The notes: a model not told the origin generated them from the sequence alone. A stretch of DNA of 64,000 nt from Imbricaverruca yamaguchii (GCA_034440575.1 JAOTOL010001640.1:1527501-1591500); one strand, 5' to 3'. Counted from the stretch's first letter, positions 49,706 to 64,000 are shown. Program-made: numbers and translations.

Positions 49706-51959
49706 TACCTCTCGGTGTCGTCGGCACGGCAGAAGACGTAGCCAGCTGACACTAACTCGGATCAATGGCGCCGGGCGAGGCCAATTTCCAAGATTAAATG
49801 TGGCCGTCAGCCAAGTTCGGTATCCGGCACTGCCGGTAGGGCTCAGCGCAGGTCCCAGCGCTGCTGTTTCTGCTATTGCGGATCGGTCCGCAGGATGTGC
49901 CGCAGCGGTAGTAGCAAAGAATGCTCTAGGTGGTGCTGCAGTCGTTCGTAACATGGTGGTTTGAAGCCACATCTATCCTGTCATTAGCGGCCGTGGAACT
50001 CTTAGCGCAACGCCGTCCGCGAACTTCATGCTGACGATGGGTGTCGTGCACTACTTTTAAAAGCGTTAGACCACAACCAATACGTTCGCAAGCACTCCTG
50101 TTAATCTGCAGGTTACTGGGAGAGGGAGAGAGAAAGAGAGAGGGGGAGGGAAAGAAAGAGAGAGCGAGCAAGCTTTCCCTCCCATTGGTTTATCTTGAAT
50201 AGTAACGGAACAGCTACTGCTAGCGACCTTGATTACCTTCAAAGGAGCAACTAGGTTGCGCCATGGAGCATATTGGAGGTCGGGTCGTCTCAGGTTATAT
50301 TAAAGTGGCATCATCAAGTCATACGTACTTGATCATACGTACTCACAATTCGGTACCAAATGCCCGTTTAATGAAAGCTGAAATAAACACATGCATATGA
50401 TTTCGAACGCATTTATGCACGGGCATCACGTAGTTAAGTGGTCAATCCGACTTATCCGGCTAACTTGACTGAAAGTCATGCTAGGTCAAATGCGTGCGTG
50501 CTTCGCGTGTGTGATCTTCTTCTACTTCCTAAATGTTGAGGTACACTTATGACAGTGCTCATTTGTTCACCCTATGGCTCTATCAGCGATCCAGGATGTT
50601 GCGTAGCGTCCTTACTGTGGCCATGCGGTGTCGGGTAATACAATAACCTGTCTGGTTATTCATAGACGTATCCGTTGAGATGTGCCATCCACCAAATGAA
50701 GTCATGTGAACCCTCTGTAGCTGATTGAGCAATTCAGTTAACTTCAGAAAATGGAACCCCTGGTTCAGGCAAATATCGACCCAATATCGACCATGTGATG
50801 AGACGGGCGGCCCCTGAGCAGTGCCATGATTAGCCATCGACAAAGTGGGGTGGCCGAAGGCAGGAGGGTTTAGGTTTACATTTCATCAGCGGGTGGAAGT
50901 TCGTTCTTTTACGAGTTCCTCCTAATTATATTCTGCTACAAGGTGGTGCATTGGTCGGTGAACACTCCCAAATGCGCCAATATGCCCGGTACTTTGTACG
51001 GGCGTCGTCATCCGGGACGTCAGAGTTGATGTCTCTATCGCCGCCTCAGTAGTGTATATCTGAGCGTTGTTACCACAGGGCGACTTCTGAGGAAACTGGA
51101 GCATTGCTTCTACCCGATGTTGCAAGGAAACATATTGCTGCACCCCGAGTTATATCAAGGGACCAGTGGTAGCATTCTCAAGTTCCCCGGAATGTCTTGG
51201 TGGTGCCGGATCATAGAAGGTGCCAGAACATGTCCACGCCTCCTAGACCTCTTACTCGCATGATGAGTCTTGCTGTTTAGAGCGAGAGCAAAACTCGAAG
51301 CATATTGCTCTTATGCATCTAAGAAAATAGTTCATATGGACGATCCCATCCGACTTGCTCGGAACCCTTGTTCGAAGAGGAGCTTCGTGGTCACAATTCC
51401 TGCACGCGCACAGCTTTCCATGAGAAGCTGTGCGCGCGCCGGATGATGACATGAGAAGCTGTGCATGGCGACCACATGCGGTTCGTCGCCAGTGATGATG
51501 ATGGTGCAATTATGCAAATGCACCTCCATCTGAGGCTGGTTGACCTATCCATTCATGCTTAAAGATGAGTGACTTTGGAAAGCTTGCAGAAATGCTGCCA
51601 CGACGGCGATATATTCGACAACGCTGTGCTTTCGATACTAACTCTACCTTGCTCAGCGCCTTATCACAGCGTGATCGACCAAACTAGACTAATCACGTTT
51701 GAAACCTAAATAATAACTTCTCGGCTTCAGCATTCCAAGCTTCTCCGCTCTGAATTAAGCAAGCTCTTTCAATTTTGCTATTCACCACATTGTTGCCAAC
51801 ATATGCCACAAGTCACTCGCACTTTTTGTTGAAAGGCAGGGTTTTGTGCACTTCTCGCGCATGTACATCACTCCGGTCTCACCACCCCTGAAGACCGGAC
51901 GTGCAGTACCCGTGGGCTGCCGGGAGCTGCTGTGGAGGGGTGGGGTGTGGGTGTGGGGT

Positions 51960-51985
51960 GGGGGGGGGGGGGGGGGGGGGGGGGG
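51960..51985 (+). repeat. Poly-G run (26 G)
   Basis: Uninterrupted G26, flanked by GTGTGGGGT and TGTGGTGGGGG. Its true length is uncertain because homopolymers are error-prone. Confidence 0.9.
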
Positions 51986-52165
51986 TGTGGTGGGGGCAGG
52001 TGCTGTTGGTTCACGTGATCTCTACCGGCAGCGGCACAATGCCCGACTCAGCTTTTGCAGCACGAGGCTCCTAGAGTCCTGTTATTGCTTTCCCACTCCT
52101 GCTCCTCGTCCTCACTGCCCAGCCGTCGTCTCGTGTTGACGCCTTGCACCTGTCCATACTATGGA

Positions 52166-52210
52166 CCCAGTTGTCATACTGCACTACGATAATGCAGTAT
52201 GACAACTGGG
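52166..52210. repeat. Perfect 18-bp inverted repeat, 9-nt loop
   Basis: CCCAGTTGTCATACTGCA at 52166-52183 and its exact complement TGCAGTATGACAACTGGG at 52193-52210, with loop CTACGATAA. No mismatch. No terminal duplication or array surrounds it. Confidence 0.95.
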
Positions 52211-52279
52211 AGTAACTGCATGGGCAGATAAATTGGTTAACGGAGTGATTGGTTGTGGAGTGTGGTGTGGTGGTTCACT

Positions 52280-52525
52280 GGGGAAGGGGAGGGAAGGGAA
52301 GGGAAGGGAAGGGAAGGGAAGGGAAGGAAGGGAAGGGAAGGGAAGGGAAGGGAAGGAAGGAAGGGAAGGGAAGGGAAGGGAAGGGAAGGGAAGGGAAGGA
52401 AGGGGAAGGAAGGGAAGGGAAGGGAAGGGAAGGGAAGGGAAGGGAAGGGAAGGGAAGGGAAGGGAAGGGAAGGGAAGGGAAGGGAAGGGAAGGGAAGGGA
52501 AGGGAAGGGAAGGGAAGGGAAGGGG
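52280..52525 (+). repeat. (GGGAA)n array, G-quadruplex-prone
   Basis: About 245 bp of GGGAA with occasional GGAA and GGGGAA units; roughly 45 G3 tracts spaced by two bases on the coding strand of the Phox2 intron, 780 bp before exon 4. Confidence 0.97.
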
Positions 52526-53304
52526 TTCTCCAGTGACCCGACGCATAACATTTTCTTTTTAATCATAGACGCAGAAAAGTTGTCGTCTTACCACGGCGAT
52601 GGTACGACTTTCTGACATAACCTGAAAGCGTGCTGGAAGCAATAAGACTGGATAAAGTAGAAGAGTGAACAATTTTACGCTCATCATAAATGTGTTTTTA
52701 AAAGTTATTATCTTCAATGAATACGTATTTCGGCTTCAGGACTTCATCAACTGTGGCGAATGTGGTCTACTGGAATTTACCTCAGTTGAAAAAGGCCCTG
52801 AGCCGAATACTGTATTCATTGAGGATAATTACATTTTTGATTTATGACGTTTACAAGGTTTCTTACACACTGTAATAACAATGCCATTATCGCTCTCAAT
52901 ACCATCAAGACTTGCACAACAAAAAAAAAGCCTGAAGCTTGCACAGCAAAAAAGCACACAATCATCCGAGGCTTGGGTACGCCTAGCGGTATTGGACGCT
53001 CCGTCTTGAAGAGTGACTTTAGACAAAATGTCGAGTATGTCCTCTACGAGGGGTGCAATTGCCCATACCCTTCAAGCCTGGACTGTACAAGAAATGTTGT
53101 CAGTATTTTATGTTTAAATATCACTTATGTCCTATAATAGTGTTGGGGTGGCGGGACCGTGGGCGAGTGTGAACACATCTGCTCGGCATGGAGGTAGGTA
53201 GCTGTATTAGATACCCGGGTCGATGGCATTATCACAGGCGAAAATGCTCACAGCCACGTGCCGTGAACATCACCATGGTGACGCTTCCGACTCTTTCCTT
53301 GCAG

Positions 53305-53585
53305 TGTCGTCGCCGGAGACGAACAAGTGGACACCAGTGGCGGCTGGCTCCAACACGCCCTCGCCGCTGCAAGCCCCGCTCCCGCCGCCGCCACCGCCGC
53401 CGCCTCCGCCGCCTCCGCCCCGCTCGTGCGCGAGCCCGCCACTTCCGCCGCACAGTCACGTGTTTGTTCCTCCAGCACCGCAGAGCGCGCTGCCGGGAGG
53501 TCCCTTCTCGAATCTGCTGAACTCGGCCACCCCCTACCTGTTGAGCGGCGATACCAGGGGCTTGTCACACCACCACCTGTTCTGA
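53305..53585 (+). CDS. Phox2: Phox2, coding exon 4 (proline-rich C-terminal tail)
   Basis: In the frame called here it encodes SSPETNKWTPVAAGSN, a Pro run of about 14, then GGPFSNLLNS and the end SHHHLF before TGA at 53583-53585. This follows the order of the PHOX2B tail (a Gly-Trp-Ala-Pro segment, then GGPFASVLSSL, then an SSMF end), the main reason for choosing the frame. It needs a phase-1 junction at TTTCCTTGCAG|TG. Joined literally to exon 3 (phase 2), the sequence is instead read in another open frame, Ala-rich, to a stop at 53591-53593. With a one-base correction in exon 3 the protein is 314 residues. No AATAAA is seen in the next 480 bp. Confidence 0.8.
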
Positions 53586-54085
53586 ACGCCTGACATGTCC
53601 GCCACCAATCTGCCATCTGCATAGTGAGATCATGGTCCAGGGACGACTTCTATGATGAGCTTTAACAAAAAGCGTGGAAATGTTCCAAGGACTTGACTTT
53701 TAACCAAGTACACTTTTCTTATGCGGGGTATCCGTGATCTCTTCTCAGGCAGTAGGGAATGCCTTGTGGTTCCTCGAAATGGGCCAGGGTTTTTCTCTTT
53801 TTTACAGCCATGATTTGTTTTCCGAAATTGAAACTCATGTATTTCAGTCAGGATTTATGAGTAATCGCAATAATGTCTTCCAGTTGCTATCTTCACTAAG
53901 TTGGATTTGGAGCTTGGGTCATGATGATAGTTTTGAGACTACTGGGTGGAACAAATTCCGCCAAGTTTGCATGTTGCCAAAGATCCTCGAATGTGGACTA
54001 GTCATTAAGACCTCGCAAGGCCAGGCTGTTCTGTAACAATAAGTTAAACCAACTTGCACTTGCCTAATTTTTCATACCGTACTAT
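53586..54085 (+). other. Probable Phox2 3' untranslated region / downstream sequence
   Basis: Unique sequence after the stop codon. A 100-residue open frame at 53734-54036 has no domain and is probably chance. No canonical polyadenylation hexamer, so the transcript end is not placed. Confidence 0.4.
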
Positions 54086-54169
54086 ATGAGTCGTGGAATT
54101 CACTGCGAGGAAGAGAGGGCGCGCGACGTTGGGTCGGCACGCTAAAGACGTCGCTCCGCTGACCTGTCT

Positions 54170-54312
54170 GACCTGTATGGGTCCGCCCACCGTGGAGGAG
54201 ATGCTGGCGCCGGCTCAGCTGCGGTGGGTGAGGCGAAGTCTCCTCTGTCTGGGTCCGCCCACCGTGGGGAGATGCTGGCGCCGGCTCAGCTGCGGTGGGT
54301 GAGGCGAGGTCT
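54170..54312. repeat. ~69-bp tandem duplication
   Basis: GGGTCCGCCCACCGTGG..GGAGATGCTGGCGCCGGC and TCAGCTGCGGTGGGTGAGGC occur twice in succession (about 54179 and 54249). Confidence 0.85.
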
Positions 54313-54859
54313 TCTCTGTACGGTACAGACGGCTCGCAACCACACCGGCCCATCAGCTGATCAGGCAGACTGGCGTGACAGGGATTGTCAGGGATCAGAC
54401 TGGCGTGCTATTCACGCGCGCGACTGCAGAAATGTCGGCCGATGAGTGCAACCAATGGCGACAAAGGACACTCGCCGTCCCGTGGCTCTGACCACTGGCT
54501 CAGACTTCCAGACTTGTGCTCGACTCAATTTGTTTAGTCGACTCACATGTGACTCATAGATCTTGAGTTCTGATTCGACTCGCGACAGACTCAAACGGTC
54601 TGACATAAATTTGAATGGACTCAGATCCGACTCAGTGGTATCATACGTACGAGCCATATGATTCAGTGTGCACTACCCATACATGATATTTGAACGATTG
54701 ACTCATGATTCGACTATTTAAAAAAATGGCATTCAACTCACGACTCAAGATATATTTTTGGGAAAATAATCGATTCAACTCGCGACTCATCCAAAAACGA
54801 TTGATTCATAAGTCGATTCTCGATTCAACTCAAGTCGAGCACAAGTCTGCTGGCCACCG

Positions 54860-55660
54860 GCTCTGGCCACTGGCTCTGGCCGCTGGCTCTGGCCACTGGC
54901 TCTGGCCACTGGCTCTGGCCACTGGCTCTGGCCACTGGCTCTGGCCACTGGCTCTGGCCGCTGGCTCTGGCCGCTGGCTCTGGGCGCTGGCTCTGGCCGC
55001 TGGCTCTGGCCACTGGCTCTGGCCACTGGCTCTGGCCACTGGCTCTGGCCACCGGCTCTGGCCACTGGCTCTGGCCACCGGCTCTGGCCACTGGCTCTGG
55101 CCGCTGGCTCTGGCCACTGGCTCTGGCCACTGGCTCCGGCCGCTGGCTCTGGCCACTGGCTCTGGCCACTGGCTCTGGCCGCTGGCTCTGGCCACTGGCT
55201 CTGGCCACTGGCTCTGGCCGCTGGCTCTGGCCACTGGCTCTGGCCACTGGCTCTGGCCACTGGCTCTGGCCGCTGGCTCTGGCCGCTGGCTCTGGCCACT
55301 GGCTCTGGCCACTGGCTCTGGCCGCTGGCTCGACCACTGGCTCTGGCCACTAGCCCTGACCACTGGCTCTGGCCGCTGGCTCTGGCCACTGGCTCTGGCC
55401 ACTGGCTCTGGCCACTAGCCCTGACCACTGGCTCTGGCTGGCTCTGGCCACCGGCTCTGGCCACTGGCTCTGGCCACTGGCTCTGGCCACTGGCTCTGGC
55501 CACTGGCTCTGGCCGCTGGCTCTGGCCACTGGCTCTGGCCGCTGGCTCTGGTCACTGGCTCTGGCCACTGGCTCTGGCCGCTGGCTCTGCTGGCTCTGGC
55601 CACTGGCTCTGGCCGCTGGCTCTGGCCGCTGGCTCTGGCCGCTGGCTCTGGCCGCTGGCC
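54860..55660. repeat. 13-bp satellite array (TGGCTCTGGCCAC), ~61 copies
   Basis: About 800 bp of TGGCTCTGGCCRC, the last part varying between A and G. Rare TGGTCAC, TAGCCCTGACC and CTCGACC units occur between 55325 and 55590. The 13-bp unit lacks stops in every phase, so frames of 170-240 residues overlap on both strands; none is a gene. Confidence 0.98.
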
Positions 55661-56360
55661 AGTGTACGGGCGCCGGAGCAGAGAGGCACGCCGGGCACGT
55701 CAGAGCCCCTGGGCTGTGACCTGGGCCGCCAGTGGCCCGAGGCCAGAGTGGCGGTGGCACGCGGGCCCCGGCTGGTGGAGCGGCTCGCTGACGCCCCGGA
55801 CGAGCCACTGTGTGTGTGGTGCGGACGCGGAGCGACTCGTGCCAGGTCACGTGACGCGTCGTTTCGGTGACGTCATCACATCGAGTCGAGCGATGTTGCC
55901 GGTGTTCTCGTCCGTACCCGGGAGTGCGTGTGGACGTTGGCGAAGAGTGCGCCACCTCGCGTCGACCGGAAGTGTTCAGATGTAGCGTGGGAGGCCCGCA
56001 CCTGGGGCGGTGACGGTGCGACACGCTGTCACCTGAAGCGTCTGTCGTGTCGGTCTCGCCGGGCGCGGCGCGTCACGAGACACTCTTGTCTTCAGCTGTG
56101 CAGACAGTGTGTGCGCCGGCGCTGTTGCGAACTGCACAAGCATCATATCGTGTCGAGTAGAGGTGTCCCGGAGACGCGGCGTCGTCGGCGCCATTTTGTC
56201 CGGGGACGCTGTCGGTGGACGCCGACGGTACAATCAAGGGCGGTGCTGCGGCGGCGCCGGGGCGGGGGCGGCGAGGCTGAGTGCCCCAGGGGCGCGGAGT
56301 CGCCCTCCGGCGGGCGGGGGCCGCCGCCAGCCCGCCGTCTCCGATTCTACTAGTGTCTCC
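55661..56360. other. CpG-rich block beyond the 13-bp array
   Basis: GC- and CpG-rich unique sequence with short frames on both strands. It could be the promoter island of a gene outside my recognition; no exon is supported. Confidence 0.35.
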
Positions 56361-56930
56361 GTGGTGTGTCGATGTTAACTGTCGAGATCTGTGCTCGGAT
56401 ACCGTCTGTGGCTTCCCGGTCAATTGTGTTTACATGTAACAGAAGCTTAATATGATGTATAAATATACGTAGTCATAAGGGTGCTTTCTGTCCAGCGGCG
56501 TGTCGGAATGCACCAGCGAGAACCTTTGTGGTGGTGGCTTACAGTGCAGAAAATACACACGAGAGAAAACATACACAAGCAGATACAAAAAAAAGAAGAT
56601 AAAATACCGTTGCGCGCTGATCGTTAATATGTGCACAACTGGATATCATTCTATCTGGGAAGATGGGCGTCGCTGCAACGGACATATGACAACCATTAAA
56701 TACTGGATACTGGAATGGCGAGAATTTATTGTTTCACTAGATTAGGATTTTAAGGCGTACATCGGAATTAGCCTAGCTCGGCCTGTCTCCTTTAAGGAGG
56801 TACAATGAGTGCAAAGCTTACTTGTGACCACCATAAACTGTAAAATATCATTACATTCCTGCGGGCCCACAAATCATCAAAAATAGGTGTGTGTAATAGG
56901 TAATATAAAGAAATAGGCATTAGGATATAT
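56361..56930. other. Gene-free stretch, nothing recognised
   Basis: AT-richer sequence with short frames only. Confidence 0.45.
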
Positions 56931-56934
56931 ATAT

Positions 56935-56982
<48 letters not shown>
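56928..56982. repeat. (AT)n microsatellite
   Basis: About 55 bp of AT with one ATGTTTAT interruption. Confidence 0.96.
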
Positions 56983-56985
<3 letters not shown>

Positions 56986-57247
56986 TTCATATGCATGTAT
57001 TCATGCAATGGTGTGCGTATGTCAAGATTATGTCAGGTCATTTAGGTCAATATAGGATTAGGCCATGCTATGCTACCAAGGAACTCAAATGTGTAATAGT
57101 CGATATGGTGAAATCCTACTTTGTGAACAAAATGTCATGCATAATCGGGTTCCAGATATGCCAGAAACATGATGTTTCTGTTATGTGACAAATAGCGCAT
57201 AAGTTTCATGACGATATCTGATACTCCTTCATTTCCGAACGCCACTG

Positions 57248-57365
57248 CTCTCTTGAACTAGAGGGCTCCTTTGCGACTCATGAATTAGAGTGTTCTTGCA
57301 TAGGCCCCAACATGCTCTCTTGAATTAGAGGGTTCCTTGGGCTCTCTTGAATAAGAGAGCTTTGT
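57248..57365. repeat. Degenerate tandem repeat of TCTCTTGAATTAGAGGG
   Basis: Four diverged units centred on TCTTGAACTAGAGGG, TGAATTAGAG, TCTCTTGAATTAGAGGG and TCTCTTGAATAAGAGAG, each near-palindromic. Confidence 0.65.
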
Positions 57366-57436
57366 CCTACAACCTTCGCCATACTACGCTAACCTTTGAC
57401 TGAGATACGCAAAGCGCGTCAACGTAATCCGTGCAC

Positions 57437-59690
57437 TTGCAGGTTTATACTGGGACGGAGACAGGAAAACACTACTGCGATTCTACAAATCAATCATACG
57501 ACCCATCCTAGAATACAACAGCAGCATCTTTGTCACAAGTTCAGAAAGCCAGAGCAAGAAGTTAGAAAAAAATCAAAAGAACTGCTTCAGAGCAGCCAGA
57601 GGAGCCCTCAGTGCCACACCGAAAGCCAGTCTTCTTGTGGACTCAAACACGCTCACCCCCCCCCCCCCCGCTTCAGGACACAACAGCGGTGCCGCTACCA
57701 CATCAATATAACATTCGTTAAAAAAAATTCCGGCATGGCGCTGCTTTATGCCTGACAGATACAAGAGCCAATTTGGGCTCAAACTTCCAACATGTAATAT
57801 TCAAATTGCCGCGACTCTCTCAGATCTTAACTTAACAATGCGAACCACTGTAACTCGGCCACCCACTAGACCATTCTGGACACTCAGTCAACTAAAGGTC
57901 GAGTATGTGGGGAGTTCCTCTTCCCTGGCAGTGATAAGTCTATGGACCGTCGCGTTACGATCCCCCACGGTTGAAAGGTCTGCGTTGCTTTGCACTATAT
58001 TGTCTATTGCGACTCGGCAAGCTCAGAACAGCGATGGGAGCAGGATTAGCGTAGCGAAATGATAAACGATGCCGACAGTAATTTAGAAGCGCATCTGCCG
58101 GCACCACTGTGACAGGCCAACCCGCTCGCGACCGTTCTACCTCAGTCTCTCCTGACGACTCCTCGACGACTCACCACGGGCCCGCACAGCCCAGCCATGG
58201 GCGACAACCCACGACAGGCATGATTGGCCAACACCTTGCAAGTAATCAAATAGTTCAATGCTGATTGGCTGAACACCCGGCAGCTCTGCATCCGTAATGG
58301 CCGCGGGGGTGGGTGAACTTCACCGATGCGTCAGACACACGGATCGGACCTTAGAACTAACGGGTACCTTTCCGGATGCCTGGCCGCCGACGGCGCGGCC
58401 GGGCAGCTCCGGTAACATTGGTTATCTCGCCACACTGATAGGACATCCTGTTTTTCTACAGCTAACAATGCTGATGAATCATGACTACATTCCGAGCGGC
58501 GGGGCCGAAAAGATACATTTTTATATAACATTCCTACAAGTACTTGTTCTCGGAAATGAAATCGACTATCACATCGGCGGACATTCTTGGCATCTTCCAC
58601 AAGTTTGCCGACGACAGCAATGACAAAACACTCATTCACGGATGGGTCGAAACAGGAGGTTAAGCTAGGCATCGGCATCACTGGATCAGGCCTTAGGCTT
58701 TCCAAGCGTCCGTCGGATACCTTCTCCATTTACTCCGCTGAAGTACTGGCCTTTTTGGCCGCTAACTCCATTATCATGAGGCATTAGGGTGGAAACGTAG
58801 TAATTTGCTCAGACTCCAAATAAATCCGTTCTTCAGTCAGTTAGCAACATCCACGACTGCTCACATCCAGTCCTTGAGATAATCCAACAACTCGCAGCCC
58901 ATAATATAAACAAGAACTTTCCCTTCCTCTGGATATCGGGCCACGCCAACATCCCAGGTAACAAAAAACTAGATCGGCTCGCAACGCAAGCCTTAGCATC
59001 GAACATTTACCCCAGTATGGAATATTCGGTGGACGATTGCAAAGCACTCCTACAACGCAACGCACGTCAGCATCCATGACACGCCTGGATACAACAAAAC
59101 TCTACATAACACAAATCCAACCACACCCACAACATCAAACCAACGGTAGCCACAAGTCAATCAAGCATAGGCCACATCAAGTAAATCTCACCGTCAAAAG
59201 GAAATCATTCTCACTAGTCTTATAACTGGTTGCACTAAACAAACGCAGCCTCAACTAAAGAATGACCAATATATAACACCTTGATGCGACACCTGTACCA
59301 CCACATCAAGCATAGGTCAAACTCCTGCTGGACTGTAGTAATTTCAGCGCTCACACACAACCACTTAAGACCTTCTGCCAACAAGAGGGCATCACCCTGT
59401 CGTTGCCATCACTTCTGAGTGGCAAGCACCCAAAAGTCCTTCAATTGTCATTCGAACATCTATACGCCACAGAACTAGCAGGAGGGGCGGGGATGGCCGA
59501 GTGGTTAAGATGTCGGGCTATGGGTACCAAAGGTCCCGGGTTCGACTCTAGCGCCACTCAGGACATTTCCCAATCCCGCGGCCCACCGGCGAAACAGTGT
59601 GGGCGGCGCCATTAGCCGTGAATGTGCATAAAGTGTGTCGTGAACCAACCAATAAACAAGAACTAGCAGGAGTCCTGTAGACACCACACT
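57437..59690 (+). mobile_element. Decayed LINE: RT thumb, RNase H and tail, interrupted by a SINE
   Basis: 57466-57665 encodes an RT thumb (LLRFYKSIIRPILEYNSSIF, LEKNQKNCFRAARGAL). An RNase H domain follows with its acidic motifs: TDGSK at 58638, YSAEVLAF at about 58731, VICSDSK at 58799 and SGHANIPGNKKLDRLA at 58936. After that, KEIILTSLITGCTKQTQPQL at about 59200 resembles the RLRIG/LTH tail. The motifs lie in three different frames with stops between, so the copy is dead. The reading FEHLYATELA is cut by the SINE at 59485 and resumes after it. The RT core upstream is missing. Jockey/I-group with RNase H (inference). Confidence 0.85.
59471..59672 (+). mobile_element. tRNA-derived SINE with perfect 14-bp target duplication
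   Basis: The body at 59485-59658 has A box TGGCCGAGTGG (59494-59504) and B box GGTTCGACTCT (59539-59549), 35 bp apart, as in tRNA genes. A non-tRNA body follows (CACTCAGGACATTTCCC, GTGGGCGGCGCCATTAGCC), then the tail GAACCAACCAATAAACA. Both flanks read AGAACTAGCAGGAG (59471-59484 and 59659-59672). The same family is at 11911-12156 in reverse. The head could be mistaken for a Leu/Ser tRNA gene, but the body and target duplication show a retroposon. Perfect flanks suggest recent insertion. Confidence 0.95.
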
Positions 59691-60272
59691 ACCATCACTC
59701 ACTTCAATATGCAATGCATACGCATCCCGGCGATACACTCGTAGGAAACACGTAACGCAAATAGCCATCCGCAAATGGCGTCGGACGTGCTTGAGCCGAT
59801 TTGCTTTTCAATTGGAAATAAATAGCTACTTAGCGGTGCCGTCGGATGTAGATAAGCCGACTTGCTTTAGGAAAAAAGAGACGAAAAATAACAAGGCAAA
59901 TGACAATCCAGAGGAACCATCGGTCATAGATGAGCCGAATTGCCAAACATCGTACTAACCCTACTGACAACCCTGCATGGCATGCTGAGACTAACCCGCT
60001 ACTAACAACTAACACGCGGCGGCCGACATGACAGGCGGTGTGGACAACTACCTCCTTGTCCGTACGGTAAAGACCACTAGGTGCTCTTCGACAAGAATAG
60101 GCTAAGCAGGCACCCTGGCAAAATGTTCTTTCTGGTCACTCTCAAAATCATCTCCCCATCCTAGTTACAAATTATCTAGCGGAGGAGTAAAGTAAAACTA
60201 AAACCATTTAGACATCCGGAAGATGTCCCTTACCCAGCCCCCACCTTCGGCACAGGTGCCGAAGGTGAGGAA
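59691..60272. other. Gene-free stretch, possibly LINE 3' end
   Basis: GCCGTCGGATGTAGATAAGCCGA-like short units repeat at about 59765, 59835 and 59910 (GAGCCGATTTGC, AAGCCGACTTGC, GAGCCGAATTGC). Otherwise nothing is recognised. Confidence 0.4.
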
Positions 60273-60274
60273 CA

Positions 60275-63886
<3,612 letters not shown>

Positions 63887-64000
63887 CCCGTCCCGCCTCG
63901 GGGGGGGGGGTCTTCAACTGCCCCCTCAGGTTTTTCGCGGATAGCGGACGAACGGCGCGGCAGCGCGCCCAATTTTGACATACTTTTCCCACATCAATTT
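63887..64000. mobile_element. piggyBac-like non-autonomous element, copy C, cut by the window edge
   Basis: The left end CCCGTCCCGCC..GGGGG, TCTTCAACTGCCCCCTCAGG and TTTTTCGCGGATAGCGGACG match copy B (30456 onward). The flanking tetramer is TTGA (63883-63886), not TTAA, so the left target site is mutated or different. The right end lies outside the window. Confidence 0.8.

Larger units (their letters stand above)
48051..53304 (+). other. Phox2 intron 3 (5.25 kb)
   Basis: From GTGAGG to TTTCCTTGCAG. Vertebrate PHOX2 genes lack an intron here. It contains GA and AT runs, a 31-bp array, a G26 run, a perfect hairpin and a GGGAA array. Nothing is recognised in 48300-49190, 49750-50100, 50170-51940 and 52560-53300. 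Confidence 0.8.

Noticed and set aside
49065..49964. 299-residue frame rich in RERDLFTSVSPRAGP repeats
   Set aside because: Encoded by the 31-bp minisatellite; other frames are equally open.
54705..56024. Open frames of 170-240 residues on both strands
   Set aside because: Product of the stop-free 13-bp array.
55661..56360. A second gene's first exon in the CpG-rich block
   Set aside because: Open frames on both strands follow from composition; no conserved protein or convincing splice pair.
59494..59560. Possible Leu/Ser tRNA gene
   Set aside because: A and B boxes are present, but the tRNA-like head is followed by a SINE body and tail and is flanked by a target duplication.

Overview
This is a eukaryotic, almost certainly metazoan and most likely arthropod, nuclear window. 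It has very large introns, no operon-like gene packing, many micro- and minisatellites, remnants of LINEs, tRNA-derived SINEs and DNA transposons, and one recognisable host gene. The arthropod call is an inference from the style of the Phox2 protein and from short CCTAA (TTAGG-type) tracts at about 37.33-37.39 kb. The species cannot be named from the sequence.

The host gene is a Phox2-type paired-like homeobox gene on the + strand, in four coding exons: 13424-13694, 31506-31699, 47851-48050 and 53305-53585. Exon 1 encodes the conserved MDYAYLNQ start. Exons 2 and 3 encode a complete Q50 paired-like homeodomain, split at the family's usual intron between residues 46 and 47. Exon 4 encodes a proline-rich tail with a C-terminal GPFSNLL motif. 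As written, the strongest exon 3 donor and exon 4 acceptor do not keep the conserved tail in frame. One extra G in the GGGG at 48034-48037 would explain this, and dropping it gives a 314-residue protein. Both reading frames of exon 4 are open, so this is the first point to check.

Layout. 0-12.7 kb: LINE fragments (left edge; 10.1-11.0 kb), a SINE (11.9-12.2 kb) and tandem arrays (34, 35, 17 and 26 bp units, AC, GAGAT, AT). 12.7-13.4 kb: the CpG-rich 5' region of Phox2 with CCAAT boxes and homeodomain-type ATTA sites. 13.7-31.5 kb (intron 1): many arrays, a 352-bp tandem duplication, and two TTAA-bounded piggyBac-like non-autonomous elements. 31.7-47.85 kb (intron 2): CpG-rich blocks, a nuclear-receptor half-site cluster, a hAT-type element with 8-bp target duplication, a long foldback repeat and several GC-rich minisatellites. 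48.05-53.3 kb (intron 3): a 31-bp array, a G26 run, a perfect 18-bp hairpin and a GGGAA array. 53.6-64 kb: a large 13-bp array, a CpG-rich block, a decayed LINE with RT-thumb and RNase H motifs carrying a nested SINE with perfect 14-bp target duplication, an AC array, and the left end of a third piggyBac-like copy at the right edge.

Most long open frames here are read-through of tandem arrays whose unit lacks stop codons, and they are not annotated as genes. No tRNA, rRNA, CRISPR or prokaryotic feature was found. Coordinates of decayed repeats are by eye and approximate.
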